The notes below the pieces were generated by a model. That model ran no database searches, was not told the origin of the DNA, and saw nothing but the letters and a program-made list of their open reading frames with translations. Below, piece after piece: positions 10,523 to 22,631 of a stretch of 64,000 bases of DNA. The first letter of the stretch is position 1. Every line of letters starts with the position of its first letter. This DNA comes from Legionella anisa (lineage in GTDB: Bacteria > Pseudomonadota > Gammaproteobacteria > Legionellales > Legionellaceae): assembly GCF_001467525.1 (NCBI RefSeq), contig NZ_LNXS01000036.1, positions 51,605 to 115,604 on the forward strand, given 5' to 3'. A program made the position numbers and the translations under genes.

Positions 10523-12043
10523 ATGGACATATTAAAACGCTTGAAAATTCACGCAGTTAATCCGGGCGCCTTTAGTGGTCAAGGTTGGCAAAGTGGGATT
10601 CATGAGCATCAATTAATCTCTTATAACCCTGCAAATGGTGAAAAACTTGCAGAAATAGCAACGTGCACTATGCGCGATTATGAAGAGGTAATGACTCGTG
10701 CTCAACATGCTGCGCATGAGTGGAAAAAAGTTCCAGCTCCCAAAAGGGGAGAAATTATCAGGCAAATTGGCCAGGCATTGCGTGAACATAAAGATGCTTT
10801 GGGAAGTTTGGTTTCCCTTGAAATGGGTAAATCCAAGCAGGAGGGAGATGGAGAGGTTCAGGAAATGATTGATATAGCCGATTTTGCGGTAGGTCAATCA
10901 CGTATGTTATACGGTAATTCCATGAACTCGGAACGTCCTCAACACAGAATGTATGAGCAGTGGCATCCATATGGTATTGTTGGCGTTATTTCGGCGTTTA
11001 ACTTTCCCGTTGCAGTTTGGTCTTGGAATGCTTTTCTGGCTGCTATCTGTGGTAATGTGACTTTGTGGAAACCTTCAGCAAAGACTCCCTTGTGTGCTGT
11101 TGCGGTTCAGCATATTTGCAATGATGTGTTAAGAGCTAATGGTTGTCCGGAAATATTTAGTTTAATTATTCCAGAAAGCCACGATGTGGTTGAGGAAATG
11201 GTTAATGATAAGCGGATACCTCTTATTTCATTTACTGGTTCAACAGCTGTAGGTAAAAAGGTTGCAGAAAAAGTTGCTACCCGATTAGGTAAAACTATTC
11301 TGGAGTTAGGTGGTAATAACGCAATTATCCTCGATGAGTCAGCAGATCTTCATTTAGCAATTCCAGCCATTGTTTTTGGAGCAGTGGGTACTGCAGGTCA
11401 ACGGTGTACCTCTACACGACGTTTATTTGTTCATCATTCTAAGTATGATTACGTTGTAGAGCGTTTACGTTTTGCCTATGAGCAAATAACAATTGGTGAT
11501 CCTTTAGATAAGAAAAATTTAATGGGACCGCTTATTGATGAACAGGCTGTGCATCAATTTAATCAGGCAATAGCTCGAATTAAGGAAGCAGGTGGCCGGA
11601 TTATTTTTGGCGGTGAACCCGTGCAGCGCCCTGGATTTTTTGTTCAACCTACATTGGTATGTAATGTAAAAAATCATTGGGAAATTGTTCAAGAAGAAAC
11701 ATTTGCGCCAATTTTGTACGTTATGCCTTTTCAAACAATCGATGAGGCGATTGCTTTACAAAATCATGTACCCCAAGGATTGTCTTCTGCCATGTTCACC
11801 CAAAACCTGAAAAATGCGGAACATTTTTTAAGCGCTTGGGGTAGTGATTGTGGAATAGCTAATATTAATATAGGGACTTCAGGTGCGGAAATTGGTGGTG
11901 CATTTGGCGGGGAAAAGGAAACCGGTGGTGGACGTGAATCGGGTTCTGATTCTTGGAAAGCATACATGCGTCGACAAACCAATACGATAAATTGGGGAAA
12001 TGAATTACCTTTAGCTCAAGGTATTCGTTTTGATTTGTCTTGA
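10523..12043 (+). CDS. Aldehyde dehydrogenase, ALDH7 type (aminoadipate semialdehyde dehydrogenase)
   Basis: 506 residues. The NAD-dependent aldehyde dehydrogenase core is complete: the catalytic cysteine near residue 295 in [12 protein letters not shown], the general-base glutamate near 261 in [10 protein letters not shown], and the cofactor segment SFTGSTAVG. The pattern [20 protein letters not shown] and the C-terminal [20 protein letters not shown] are those of antiquitin (ALDH7A1) rather than betaine or succinate semialdehyde dehydrogenases. ALDH7 enzymes convert alpha-aminoadipate semialdehyde to aminoadipate. With the preceding lysine-dehydrogenase-like gene (66 bp upstream) it forms a two-step lysine breakdown module. 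Confidence 0.9.
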   Translation: MDILKRLKIHAVNPGAFSGQGWQSGIHEHQLISYNPANGEKLAEIATCTMRDYEEVMTRAQHAAHEWKKVPAPKRGEIIRQIGQALREHKDALGSLVSLEMGKSKQEGDGEVQEMIDIADFAVGQSRMLYGNSMNSERPQHRMYEQWHPYGIVGVISAFNFPVAVWSWNAFLAAICGNVTLWKPSAKTPLCAVAVQHICNDVLRANGCPEIFSLIIPESHDVVEEMVNDKRIPLISFTGSTAVGKKVAEKVATRLGKTILELGGNNAIILDESADLHLAIPAIVFGAVGTAGQRCTSTRRLFVHHSKYDYVVERLRFAYEQITIGDPLDKKNLMGPLIDEQAVHQFNQAIARIKEAGGRIIFGGEPVQRPGFFVQPTLVCNVKNHWEIVQEETFAPILYVMPFQTIDEAIALQNHVPQGLSSAMFTQNLKNAEHFLSAWGSDCGIANINIGTSGAEIGGAFGGEKETGGGRESGSDSWKAYMRRQTNTINWGNELPLAQGIRFDLS

Positions 12044-12057
12044 TTTTGGTCAATTGT

Positions 12058-12139
12058 TGTAGCCTGGGTGAAGCAAAGCGTAACCCGGGTTCATAGAACA
12101 TAAATTACCCGGGTTACGCTTTGCTTCACCCAGGCTACA
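12058..12139. repeat. REP doublet, copy 2
   Basis: An inverted pair of units. Each arm reads GTAGCCTGGGTGAAGCAAAG then CGTAACCCGGG, and the two arms are identical over about 31 bases across a short AT-rich loop. It starts 15 bp after the aldehyde dehydrogenase stop and ends 21 bp before the fadN start, so it could attenuate read-through between the lysine and fatty-acid genes. Confidence 0.92.
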
Positions 12140-12160
12140 TTCATTAACGAGGAAAAAAGA

Positions 12161-14530
12161 ATGCAGGGACCTTTTTTTATAAAAAAAGTCGCAGTTCTGG
12201 GCGCTGGTGTTATGGGTGCACAGATTGCAGCGCACTGTGTTAACGCAGGCATAGAAACGTTACTCTATGATTTGGCATCTAAGGAAGGAAATGCGAACGC
12301 ACTGATTGATAAGTCAATAGCTAACTTAGGGAAGCTAAAACCTGCTCCTCTTGCTACTGCCCAAACTGCAGCATTACTGCAAGCACGAAATTATGATCAG
12401 GATCTTGCTGATTTATCTTCATGCGATTTAATTATTGAAGCAATAGCAGAGCGTTTGGATTGGAAAGAAGATTTATACAAGCGGATTTCTCCATTTTTAG
12501 CACAACACGCTATTTTAGTGAGTAATACTTCCGGTTTGAGTATTAACTCTTTATGTTCTGTTTTACCCGAAGCACATAGAAAGAATTTTTGTGGCGTTCA
12601 CTTTTTTAATCCTCCACGTTACATGCACCTTGCAGAACTTATTCCTGCGAAAACTACGAATAAGGAATTAGTGGATAACCTGGAAACCTGGTTAACTCGT
12701 TACCTAGGTAAAGGAGTGGTACGTGCCAAAGATACGCCCAATTTTATTGGTAATCGTATAGGCGTATTTTCTCTCTTAACAACCTTACATCATGCTTTTT
12801 CTATGGATATGGGATTGGATGAAGTTGATGCATTGACAGGTCCTTTGTTAGGAAGACCAAAGTCTGCCACATTTCGTACTATGGATGTTGTTGGTCTAGA
12901 TACCATGCAACATGTAATCCACACAATGCAGCAGCAGTTACAAGATGATCCATGGCATCCTACGTTTAAACTGCCCGAATGGCTGCTTAATCTTATTAAA
13001 GAGGGACATTTAGGCCAAAAAACAGGCCAGGGTATCTATAGGAAAAATGGCAAAACGATTGAGGTTTATGATGTTAGAACAGCAACTTATCGCCCAGCTC
13101 AACCTGTTGTAAGTGATGAGTTGAAAACGATCATGGGTAATCCTGATCCAGCAGTACGCATGCAAAATCTAGTTACTTCGAATAACAAGCAAGCACAATT
13201 CTTGGCTGCATGCTTCAGAGATTTATTCCATTATTGTGCTTATCATCTTGAGTCAATTGCAGATAATGTTAGAGATGTTGATTTGGCGATTCGCTGGGGC
13301 TTTGGATGGATGCAAGGACCTTTTGAAACGTGGCAATTAGCAGACTTGGCAAAAATGACTCAGTATATTAATCAGGCAATAAAGGAAAAATCATCGCTGA
13401 GTACCGCGCAATTGCCCGGATGGCTTTTTGAAATCGATGCCTTCTATACTGAAACTGGCGCATATTCTCCGCAGATGAATGATTATCAATCGCGAAGTCA
13501 ATTACCTGTGTACAAACGTCAATTCTTCACTGACCGGGTTATAAAAGAATCAGCACATCCTACACCTGTGATTTATGAAAATGAAGGTGTGCGTTTATGG
13601 CATTTACAAGATGATGTGGCTGTAGTGAATTTCAAAAGCAAGGCAAATACTGTGGGACAAGCAGTTCTTGATGGATTGGAGGCCGCAGTAGATACTGCAG
13701 AAAAACAATGTCGTGGGCTAATTATTTATCAACACGATGCGACTAATTTTTGTTCCGGTGCTGACTTGCGCGGTGTTCTTAATTTATTAATTAAGGACAA
13801 TAAAATGCAGGCTTTGGACACTATGATTGCACAATTTCAACGTGTCGCTTTACGTTTGAAATATAGTTCTCTTCCAACAGTTGCAGCGTTGAGAGGGCGT
13901 GCTCTTGGGGGTGGCTGTGAATTAATGATGCATTGTGATGCTGTGGTTGCTGCCTTTGAAGCTTATCCGGGTCTGGTTGAGTTTGGCGTTGGAGTCATAC
14001 CTGCTGGTGGTGGATGTAAAGAAATGGCCATGCGTGCTGCACATCTGGCTCCTAAAGGAGATTTGATGGCAGTTCTTCAGAGTTACTATCAACAAATCGC
14101 CACTGCGCAAGTTGCAGGTTCAGCCGCTGATGCAATGCAGATGGGCTATTTACGCAATACGGACAGTTATGTCATGAATGCGGATGAAGTACTCTATGTT
14201 GCATTGGCTAAAGTGAATTTTATGCATACGGAAAATTACTTGCCTCCTTTAAAGAAACAGTTTCAAATTGCTGGAATTGAAGGTAAAGCACGATTACAAG
14301 CAGGTTTGGTCAACTGGTTAGAGGGTGGATTTATTTCTCAGCATGATTATTTCATTGCTACGGAGTTGGCAACAGTGCTTTGTGGGGGCAATCTCAATCA
14401 AAACACATTTGTTGATGAGAACTGGATGCTTAAGTTAGAACGAGAAGCTTTTATAACTCTCGCTGGATCCCAATTAACTCAAGCCCGGATTAGTCATTTA
14501 CTAGAAACTGGCAAGCCGTTACGCAACTAA
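12161..14530 (+). CDS. fadN: 3-hydroxyacyl-CoA dehydrogenase / enoyl-CoA hydratase fusion (FadN type)
   Basis: Bifunctional beta-oxidation enzyme of 789 residues. The N-terminal half is the NAD-dependent dehydrogenase, with VAVLGAGVMGAQIAAH (about residues 10-25) and GVHFFNPPRYMHLAE (about 146-160), then the C-terminal dehydrogenase domain. A crotonase domain occupies about residues 485-680, with the oxyanion loops around CSGADLRGV and RGRALGGGCELMMH. This dehydrogenase-first order is that of Bacillus FadN, opposite to the E. coli FadB order. The thiolase partner follows after 7 bp. Substrate chain length cannot be read from the sequence. A ribosome site (CGAGGAAAA) precedes the ATG. Confidence 0.92.
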   Translation: MQGPFFIKKVAVLGAGVMGAQIAAHCVNAGIETLLYDLASKEGNANALIDKSIANLGKLKPAPLATAQTAALLQARNYDQDLADLSSCDLIIEAIAERLDWKEDLYKRISPFLAQHAILVSNTSGLSINSLCSVLPEAHRKNFCGVHFFNPPRYMHLAELIPAKTTNKELVDNLETWLTRYLGKGVVRAKDTPNFIGNRIGVFSLLTTLHHAFSMDMGLDEVDALTGPLLGRPKSATFRTMDVVGLDTMQHVIHTMQQQLQDDPWHPTFKLPEWLLNLIKEGHLGQKTGQGIYRKNGKTIEVYDVRTATYRPAQPVVSDELKTIMGNPDPAVRMQNLVTSNNKQAQFLAACFRDLFHYCAYHLESIADNVRDVDLAIRWGFGWMQGPFETWQLADLAKMTQYINQAIKEKSSLSTAQLPGWLFEIDAFYTETGAYSPQMNDYQSRSQLPVYKRQFFTDRVIKESAHPTPVIYENEGVRLWHLQDDVAVVNFKSKANTVGQAVLDGLEAAVDTAEKQCRGLIIYQHDATNFCSGADLRGVLNLLIKDNKMQALDTMIAQFQRVALRLKYSSLPTVAALRGRALGGGCELMMHCDAVVAAFEAYPGLVEFGVGVIPAGGGCKEMAMRAAHLAPKGDLMAVLQSYYQQIATAQVAGSAADAMQMGYLRNTDSYVMNADEVLYVALAKVNFMHTENYLPPLKKQFQIAGIEGKARLQAGLVNWLEGGFISQHDYFIATELATVLCGGNLNQNTFVDENWMLKLEREAFITLAGSQLTQARISHLLETGKPLRN

Positions 14531-14537
14531 GGGAGAT

Positions 14538-15728
14538 TTGAAAATGACTAATGTATATATAGTTGATGCATTACGTACTCCAGTAGGTAAAGCACCACGC
14601 GGTGTATTTAAGAATATGTTACCGGATGATTTATTGGCCCATGTGATTAAAAATTTAATGGAGCGTAATCCATCAGTGGATCATCAGGAACTAGGCGACG
14701 TTGTTATAGGTTGTGCTATGCCTGAGGCAGAGCAGGGTATGAATGTGGCACGTATTGCATCATTACTTGCTGACTTACCTCAATCTGTTCCCGCAATGAC
14801 AATTAACCGCTTTTGTTCTTCTGGGGTGCAAAGCATTGCTACCGTTGCAGAGTCTATACGTAGTGGTAACATGCATTTGGCTCTTGCTGGTGGTGTTGAA
14901 AGCATGTCTATGGTTCCTTTAGGTGGAAATAAATACACAGCAAATCCTGGCATATTCAATAATGACGATATTGCCATCGCATACGGGATGGGTATTACTG
15001 CTGAAAATGTTGCAAAACGCTGGGAGATTACGCGAGCGCAACAAGATGAATTTGCTGCTGAAAGTCATAAAAAAGCTGTAGCAGCACAGCAACGTGGTGA
15101 CTTTAAAGCAGAGATCAGTCCTGTAGAAATTACCTTAAGACAGTCAGATTTAGAAAATGACACAGTAATCATGAAGAAAAAATGGGTAAATGATGATGAA
15201 GGACCACGAGCAGATACTTCCTATGAGGTTATTTCTAAATTAAAACCAGTCTTTGCTGCAAAGGGAACAGTTACCGCAGGAAACAGTTCACAGACCAGTG
15301 ATGGCGCAGGCATTGCTTTATTGGCCAGCGAACAGGCTTTACATCAATATAATTTAAAACCAATAGGACGATTATTGAGTTATGCTGTCGCCGGGGTTCC
15401 TCCTGAAATTATGGGGATTGGTCCTATCAAGGCAATTCCAGTTGCTTTAAAACGAGCGGGCATTACTTTAGATCAGTTGGATTGGATAGAGCTCAATGAA
15501 GCTTTTGCAGCGCAAGCTTTGGCGGTGATTAAAGAACTTGATTTGCCTCGAGCCAAAGTGAATCCTTTAGGTGGCGCTATTGCCTTAGGACATCCTTTAG
15601 GCGCTACAGGTGCGATAAGAACAGCTACTTTATTGCATGGGTTAAAAAGAACTAAAGGACGATATGGCATGGTCACCATGTGTATTGGTACAGGCATGGG
15701 CGCTGCTGCAATATTTGAAGCCTTATAG
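14538..15728 (+). CDS. fadA: Acetyl-CoA acyltransferase (3-ketoacyl-CoA thiolase)
   Basis: Thiolase completing the beta-oxidation cycle with the FadN-type protein just upstream. The nucleophilic cysteine lies near residue 92 in NRFCSSGVQS, the catalytic histidine near 353 in GGAIALGHPLGATGA, and the second cysteine near 383 in MCIGTGMGAA. The 396-residue length is normal. The 7-bp gap and shared strand indicate one operon. FadA proteins partnered with FadN usually take part in degradation, whereas acetoacetyl-CoA synthesis for PHA is a less likely alternative role. Confidence 0.94.
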   Translation: MKMTNVYIVDALRTPVGKAPRGVFKNMLPDDLLAHVIKNLMERNPSVDHQELGDVVIGCAMPEAEQGMNVARIASLLADLPQSVPAMTINRFCSSGVQSIATVAESIRSGNMHLALAGGVESMSMVPLGGNKYTANPGIFNNDDIAIAYGMGITAENVAKRWEITRAQQDEFAAESHKKAVAAQQRGDFKAEISPVEITLRQSDLENDTVIMKKKWVNDDEGPRADTSYEVISKLKPVFAAKGTVTAGNSSQTSDGAGIALLASEQALHQYNLKPIGRLLSYAVAGVPPEIMGIGPIKAIPVALKRAGITLDQLDWIELNEAFAAQALAVIKELDLPRAKVNPLGGAIALGHPLGATGAIRTATLLHGLKRTKGRYGMVTMCIGTGMGAAAIFEAL

Positions 15729-15750
15729 TCTGTAACGGGTGATGGGTATT

Positions 15751-15834
15751 GTAGCCTGGGTGCAGCGAAGCGTAACCCGGGTTTTCCAAGACACAGGCTT
15801 TTCCCCGGGTTACGCTTCGCTGCACCCAGGCTAC
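15751..15834. repeat. REP doublet, copy 3
   Basis: Two inverted units, each GTAGCCTGGGTGCAGCGAAG then CGTAACCCGGG. The arms are identical over about 31 bases, and the core is GCAGCGAAGCG where copy 2 has GAAGCAAAGCG. It begins 22 bp after the thiolase stop in the convergent gap between fadA and infA, so it could form a two-way terminator-like hairpin. Confidence 0.92.
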
Positions 15835-15932
15835 AATCTGATATTATTTATGAACGGTTACAAAGAAGCCAGATCTGCACTTTGCTACATTTCAGGTCAC
15901 TTTTGTAAAGAGATTTTTAAATAAGATACTAC

Positions 15933-16154
15933 TTAGTTTTTATCGCGGAATATGATGCGACCTTTGGTCAAGTCATAGGGAGTTAATTCGACTTTGACTT
16001 TGTCACCAGTTAAAATTCTAATGTAATTTTTACGCATACGACCAGAAATGTGGGCGGTGATAACATGCCCATTTTCTAATTCAACTCGGAACATGGTGTT
16101 GGGTAAGGTATCGATAACCGTTCCAGCCATTTCTATATGATCTTCTTTTGCCAT
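15933..16154 (-). CDS. infA: Translation initiation factor IF-1
   Basis: 73 residues, exactly the expected size. The OB-fold sequence starts [19 protein letters not shown] and includes [20 protein letters not shown] and [20 protein letters not shown]-1 binds the A site of the 30S subunit during initiation. A TATAAT-like -10 is visible on the minus strand at 16193-16198, about 40 bp upstream. In enterobacteria infA is next to aat; here the SH2-domain gene lies between them. Confidence 0.99.
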   Translation of the reverse strand: MAKEDHIEMAGTVIDTLPNTMFRVELENGHVITAHISGRMRKNYIRILTGDKVKVELTPYDLTKGRIIFRDKN

Positions 16155-16330
16155 AGGTCTCTCAGTAATCTACCAAATTTATAAGGTTCATTATTATATA
16201 CTTAACTGCGTGTATACTGCACTAAAATGAAGAAAATGGCAATCTAAGCTCATTAAAATTTAATTATTTGTATTACTCCAAAATTGGTTTCCTGCAGATA
16301 TTATTGACTCGGCTATTAATTCAATCTCTC

Positions 16331-16885
16331 TTATCTTGCTTTATGAGTATTAACTAATCCAGGAATATCCTCAGCTACAAATAGATCGCCAACGTAGTCA
16401 ACATAATGTCTCTCTTGACTGGCTTGCGCTCGACTGGGTCTAATCAATCCGTGCAGATTAAATTCATTTTTTTGTAATTCAAAACTCAGTGTCTTAATCT
16501 GCTCTGGAGTAACGCTTTGTTCAAATAGCATCTTTGCAGTATTGAGAAAGGACTGCATTTCCTCATCAAAAGTTGCTTTATCTTGCATATATTTTGTTTT
16601 TACTTCAAGGGTATCTGTAAATGCAGGCTCTTTAGGTGGCTTAGGAACGATTTTCCAACCCTCATGTGTTAACCCCAATCGGATATGTTTTACCATTTCA
16701 TGTTCTTGAGAGTAATATGAAACAGTCATAATCCCTGCTGAATTATCTCTTATTAAAAATACAGCCTTAGTTTCTTTTTTTGTAGCACCATGGCTATCCA
16801 AAATATCATGTAATTGGTAACTGCTAAGTTTTCCGAAAATAATAGAAACTTTAGACCCTGGTTCATTATTTTGTTTGGGATCCAT
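16331..16885 (-). CDS. SH2-domain protein (candidate secreted effector)
   Basis: 184 residues from ATG 16885, which has GGAG upstream; the TTG two codons earlier is too close to it. Residues ~17-80 match the SH2 fold in order: IIFGKLSSYQLHDIL fits the WyhGxIsrxeAexLL start, FLIRDNSAG (43-51) fits FLVRES with the phosphate-binding arginine at 46, and TVSYYSQEHEMVKHIRL fits the betaC-betaD region with its conserved histidine at 67. SH2 domains bind phosphotyrosine and are common in eukaryotes; Legionella is one of the few bacteria known to encode them. The rest (about 90-184) is not recognised but contains tyrosines. It splits the conserved infA/aat pair, suggesting insertion. Secretion by Dot/Icm is inferred only. 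Confidence 0.75.
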   Translation of the reverse strand: MDPKQNNEPGSKVSIIFGKLSSYQLHDILDSHGATKKETKAVFLIRDNSAGIMTVSYYSQEHEMVKHIRLGLTHEGWKIVPKPPKEPAFTDTLEVKTKYMQDKATFDEEMQSFLNTAKMLFEQSVTPEQIKTLSFELQKNEFNLHGLIRPSRAQASQERHYVDYVGDLFVAEDIPGLVNTHKAR

Positions 16886-17007
16886 AGGCAAATACTCCGG
16901 GTTATTTAGTTACTACATTATCAATTATTGAAGCCATCACAGGATGAAATGGTAATGGTATGTCTATATCGTATAATAATAGTACACTGATGTTACTATT
17001 TGAAATA

Positions 17008-17682
17008 TTAAGGCAAAATGATATTCCATGGACCTTGCTTGGTAGGGTATTCTAATGACTGGGATAACAGGTGAAGAAATTCTTTTCGTTCGATAACTTT
17101 AGCACCTAGACTTTGTAAATGATTGGTTGGAATTTGGCAATCAATAAAATCAAAGTTCCAGTCTACCATAGTTTTACATAAATAATAAAAAGCAATTTTT
17201 GAAGCATTAGTTATCTTGTGAAACATCGATTCACCAAAAAAAGCATGGCCCAAACTGAGTCCATATAAGCCTCCTACAAGTTCATCTTCATACCATATTT
17301 CAAAGGAGTGAGCATAGCCCATGGTATGTAGGCGGGTATATGCTTCAATCATTTCTTTTGTTATCCAGGTATTATTTATTCGTTCAGTACACGTAGCACA
17401 TGCAGTAATTACTTCTATAAATGCAGTGTCTATTGTGAATCTGAAGGATTTTTTTAATGATTTTTGTAGGCTACGAGATACTTTAAATTCGTTGGGGAGC
17501 AATATGAGTCTTGGATTTGGAGACCACCAGAGAATAGGTGTTCCTGGCTCATACCAGGGAAAAATTCCTTGTTTATAAGCTTGAAGTATGCGTTGGGGTG
17601 ATAAATCACCGCCAATGAATAATAGACCTTGGTCATCACTTGTTTCTGGATCTGGAAAGAAGTGAGTTTCATTATAACTCAA
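17008..17682 (-). CDS. aat: Leucyl/phenylalanyl-tRNA-protein transferase
   Basis: Adds Leu or Phe from charged tRNA to proteins with N-terminal Lys or Arg, marking them for ClpAP degradation (N-degron pathway). The family signature GLLFIGGDLSPQRILQAYKQ followed by GIFPWYEPGTPILWWSPNPR lies in residues 19-58, and SFEIWYEDELVGGLYGLSLG with GESMF in the GNAT-like core. 224 residues is typical. The start is TTG at 17682, supported by AGGAG seven bases upstream; no ATG fits. The gene is normally adjacent to infA. Confidence 0.97.
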   Translation of the reverse strand: MSYNETHFFPDPETSDDQGLLFIGGDLSPQRILQAYKQGIFPWYEPGTPILWWSPNPRLILLPNEFKVSRSLQKSLKKSFRFTIDTAFIEVITACATCTERINNTWITKEMIEAYTRLHTMGYAHSFEIWYEDELVGGLYGLSLGHAFFGESMFHKITNASKIAFYYLCKTMVDWNFDFIDCQIPTNHLQSLGAKVIERKEFLHLLSQSLEYPTKQGPWNIILP

Positions 17683-17891
17683 TACAATCTCCTAGATTTA
17701 TCAAGAATTTTTCTCTTACAAATCTTTTTTATTCTACAATTATTATAAACCTAGAAAAAGCAGTTGAAACCTGCTGTGTAAACTAAAGGCATCAAATCTG
17801 CTGGATTGTTTTAAAACAATGCAACATCTTCAGTTTGCACACTACGATTTCTACTGCTTTCTCTAGGCTAAACAAGAACCGGAGGAAGCAA

Positions 17892-18533
17892 TTGGATCAT
17901 CTGTACAGCTTGGGAAATATTTTAATGCTTTTGAGTCTTTGTTTTAGAAAAGTACTCTTCCTTCGTACAATATTTATTCTATCTGATTTGTCGTTTTTGC
18001 TTTATGGCGTATTGGCTGATGTACCTCCGGTTGCATATTGGGCTATCGCATCCTTAGCAATTAATTTTGTACAAATTGGTATTTTGTTAAGAGATATGAT
18101 ACCTAGAGACTTACCTTATGATTTGCAACAAATAAAAGATTTATTTTTTTCAAGTATGCAAACGAGTGATTTTATTCGCCTCATTAAATTAAGTTACCGA
18201 GGGACTTCCAGCAATAAAAAAATGCTGACTCAAGGGGAACCTGTAGAAAATTTAATGTTGATCACTGATGGTTTGGTTTATCTTGATGTAGATGGAGCTA
18301 CTATTGAAGTAGGTCCTTATCATTTTATTGGTGAAATGAGTTATTTTAGAGACGGTAAGGCCAGCACTAGCATACACTCACGAGAACCGGTAAATTTTTT
18401 ATATTGGCGTTATTCCGATTTGCGTCGCTTACAAGAAAAAAACCCTCCCTTATTTATGAAAATGGTTGAAGCGATGGGGAAAGATATTATGTTGAAAATG
18501 CTTCATCAAAATAAAACACCAGAGTCACCATAA
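17892..18533 (+). CDS. Membrane protein with Popeye/cNMP-binding-like domain
   Basis: 213 residues from a TTG start at 17892 that has a strong GGAGGA five bases upstream; the longer TTG-started frame from 17835 lacks one. Residues ~8-65 form two or three hydrophobic segments (SLGNILMLLSLCF, FILSDLSFLLYGVLA, YWAIASLAINFVQIGILL). Residues ~108-180 resemble a cyclic-nucleotide-binding beta-roll: MLTQGEPVENLMLITDGLVY, then IGEMSYFRDGKASTSI in the place of the phosphate-binding cassette. The cassette arginine (RAA) is replaced by KAS, so nucleotide binding is uncertain. Membrane helices followed by such a domain is the Popeye arrangement. It stands alone between aat and trxB. Ligand and role are unknown. 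Confidence 0.65.
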   Translation: MDHLYSLGNILMLLSLCFRKVLFLRTIFILSDLSFLLYGVLADVPPVAYWAIASLAINFVQIGILLRDMIPRDLPYDLQQIKDLFFSSMQTSDFIRLIKLSYRGTSSNKKMLTQGEPVENLMLITDGLVYLDVDGATIEVGPYHFIGEMSYFRDGKASTSIHSREPVNFLYWRYSDLRRLQEKNPPLFMKMVEAMGKDIMLKMLHQNKTPESP

Positions 18534-18606
18534 AGTGGCAGTTCTACTCGGAGCAGCAAAGAAGAGTTATCGCATTATAAGTCCGCTTCACTGCGCCAGA
18601 TTTCAA

Positions 18607-22020
<3,414 letters not shown>

Positions 22021-22022
22021 CA

Positions 22023-22631
22023 ATGAAAAAAATATTAATTGCATTACTCTTGAGTGTTTCTATCGCAGGATTTTGTGAAACACCTGATGCATTATTGCAG
22101 ACCAAATTAAATAGCATTCGCTCAATGACAGCTGTTTTTAAGCAAACAGTAAAAGCGAAAAAGAGAGTAGTATCTCGTTCATCAGGGACTATGGCATTAC
22201 AAAGACCTGGTCGATTTCGGTGGCAGACAACACAACCTATGGAGCAGTTAATGGTAGCTGATGGTCAAAAAATTTGGGTCTATGATAAGGACTTAGAGCA
22301 AGTAACTGTTAAAGCGCAACAAAAAGGTTTAGGGGGTACTGCTGCTTTATTCTTGAGTGGTTACGACGATACTGTAACTCGAGATTTTAAGGTTGCTCAA
22401 AGTAATGTGGGTAATGAGATTGTTTTTGATTTGAAATCAAAATCTCCTAAAGCAAACTTCCAACGGATAAAACTGATGTTTCGCCAAAATACCTTAACTG
22501 GGCTGGAGCTTTATGATCAATTGGGGCAAGTGACAACTGTCCAATTATCGCAAATCAAATTAAATCCTAAATTGGCCACTAGTTTGTTTCAATTCAAAAC
22601 GCCAAAAGGGGTTGATGTGGTTCGCCAATGA
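22023..22631 (+). CDS. lolA: Periplasmic lipoprotein carrier LolA
   Basis: Carries lipoproteins from the LolCDE exporter to LolB at the outer membrane. An N-terminal signal peptide (about residues 1-18, MKKILIALLLSVSIAGF) precedes the LolA beta-barrel, with the family patterns MTAVFKQTVKAKKRV, GTMALQRPGRFRWQTTQP and DGQKIWVYDKDLEQV. 202 residues is normal. It follows ftsK by 2 bp and overlaps the rarA start by 4 bp, so the three genes are translationally coupled. Confidence 0.96.
   Translation: MKKILIALLLSVSIAGFCETPDALLQTKLNSIRSMTAVFKQTVKAKKRVVSRSSGTMALQRPGRFRWQTTQPMEQLMVADGQKIWVYDKDLEQVTVKAQQKGLGGTAALFLSGYDDTVTRDFKVAQSNVGNEIVFDLKSKSPKANFQRIKLMFRQNTLTGLELYDQLGQVTTVQLSQIKLNPKLATSLFQFKTPKGVDVVRQ

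Noticed and set aside
15739..15924. 61-codon frame after fadA
   Set aside because: Most of it is REP copy 3 read as protein.
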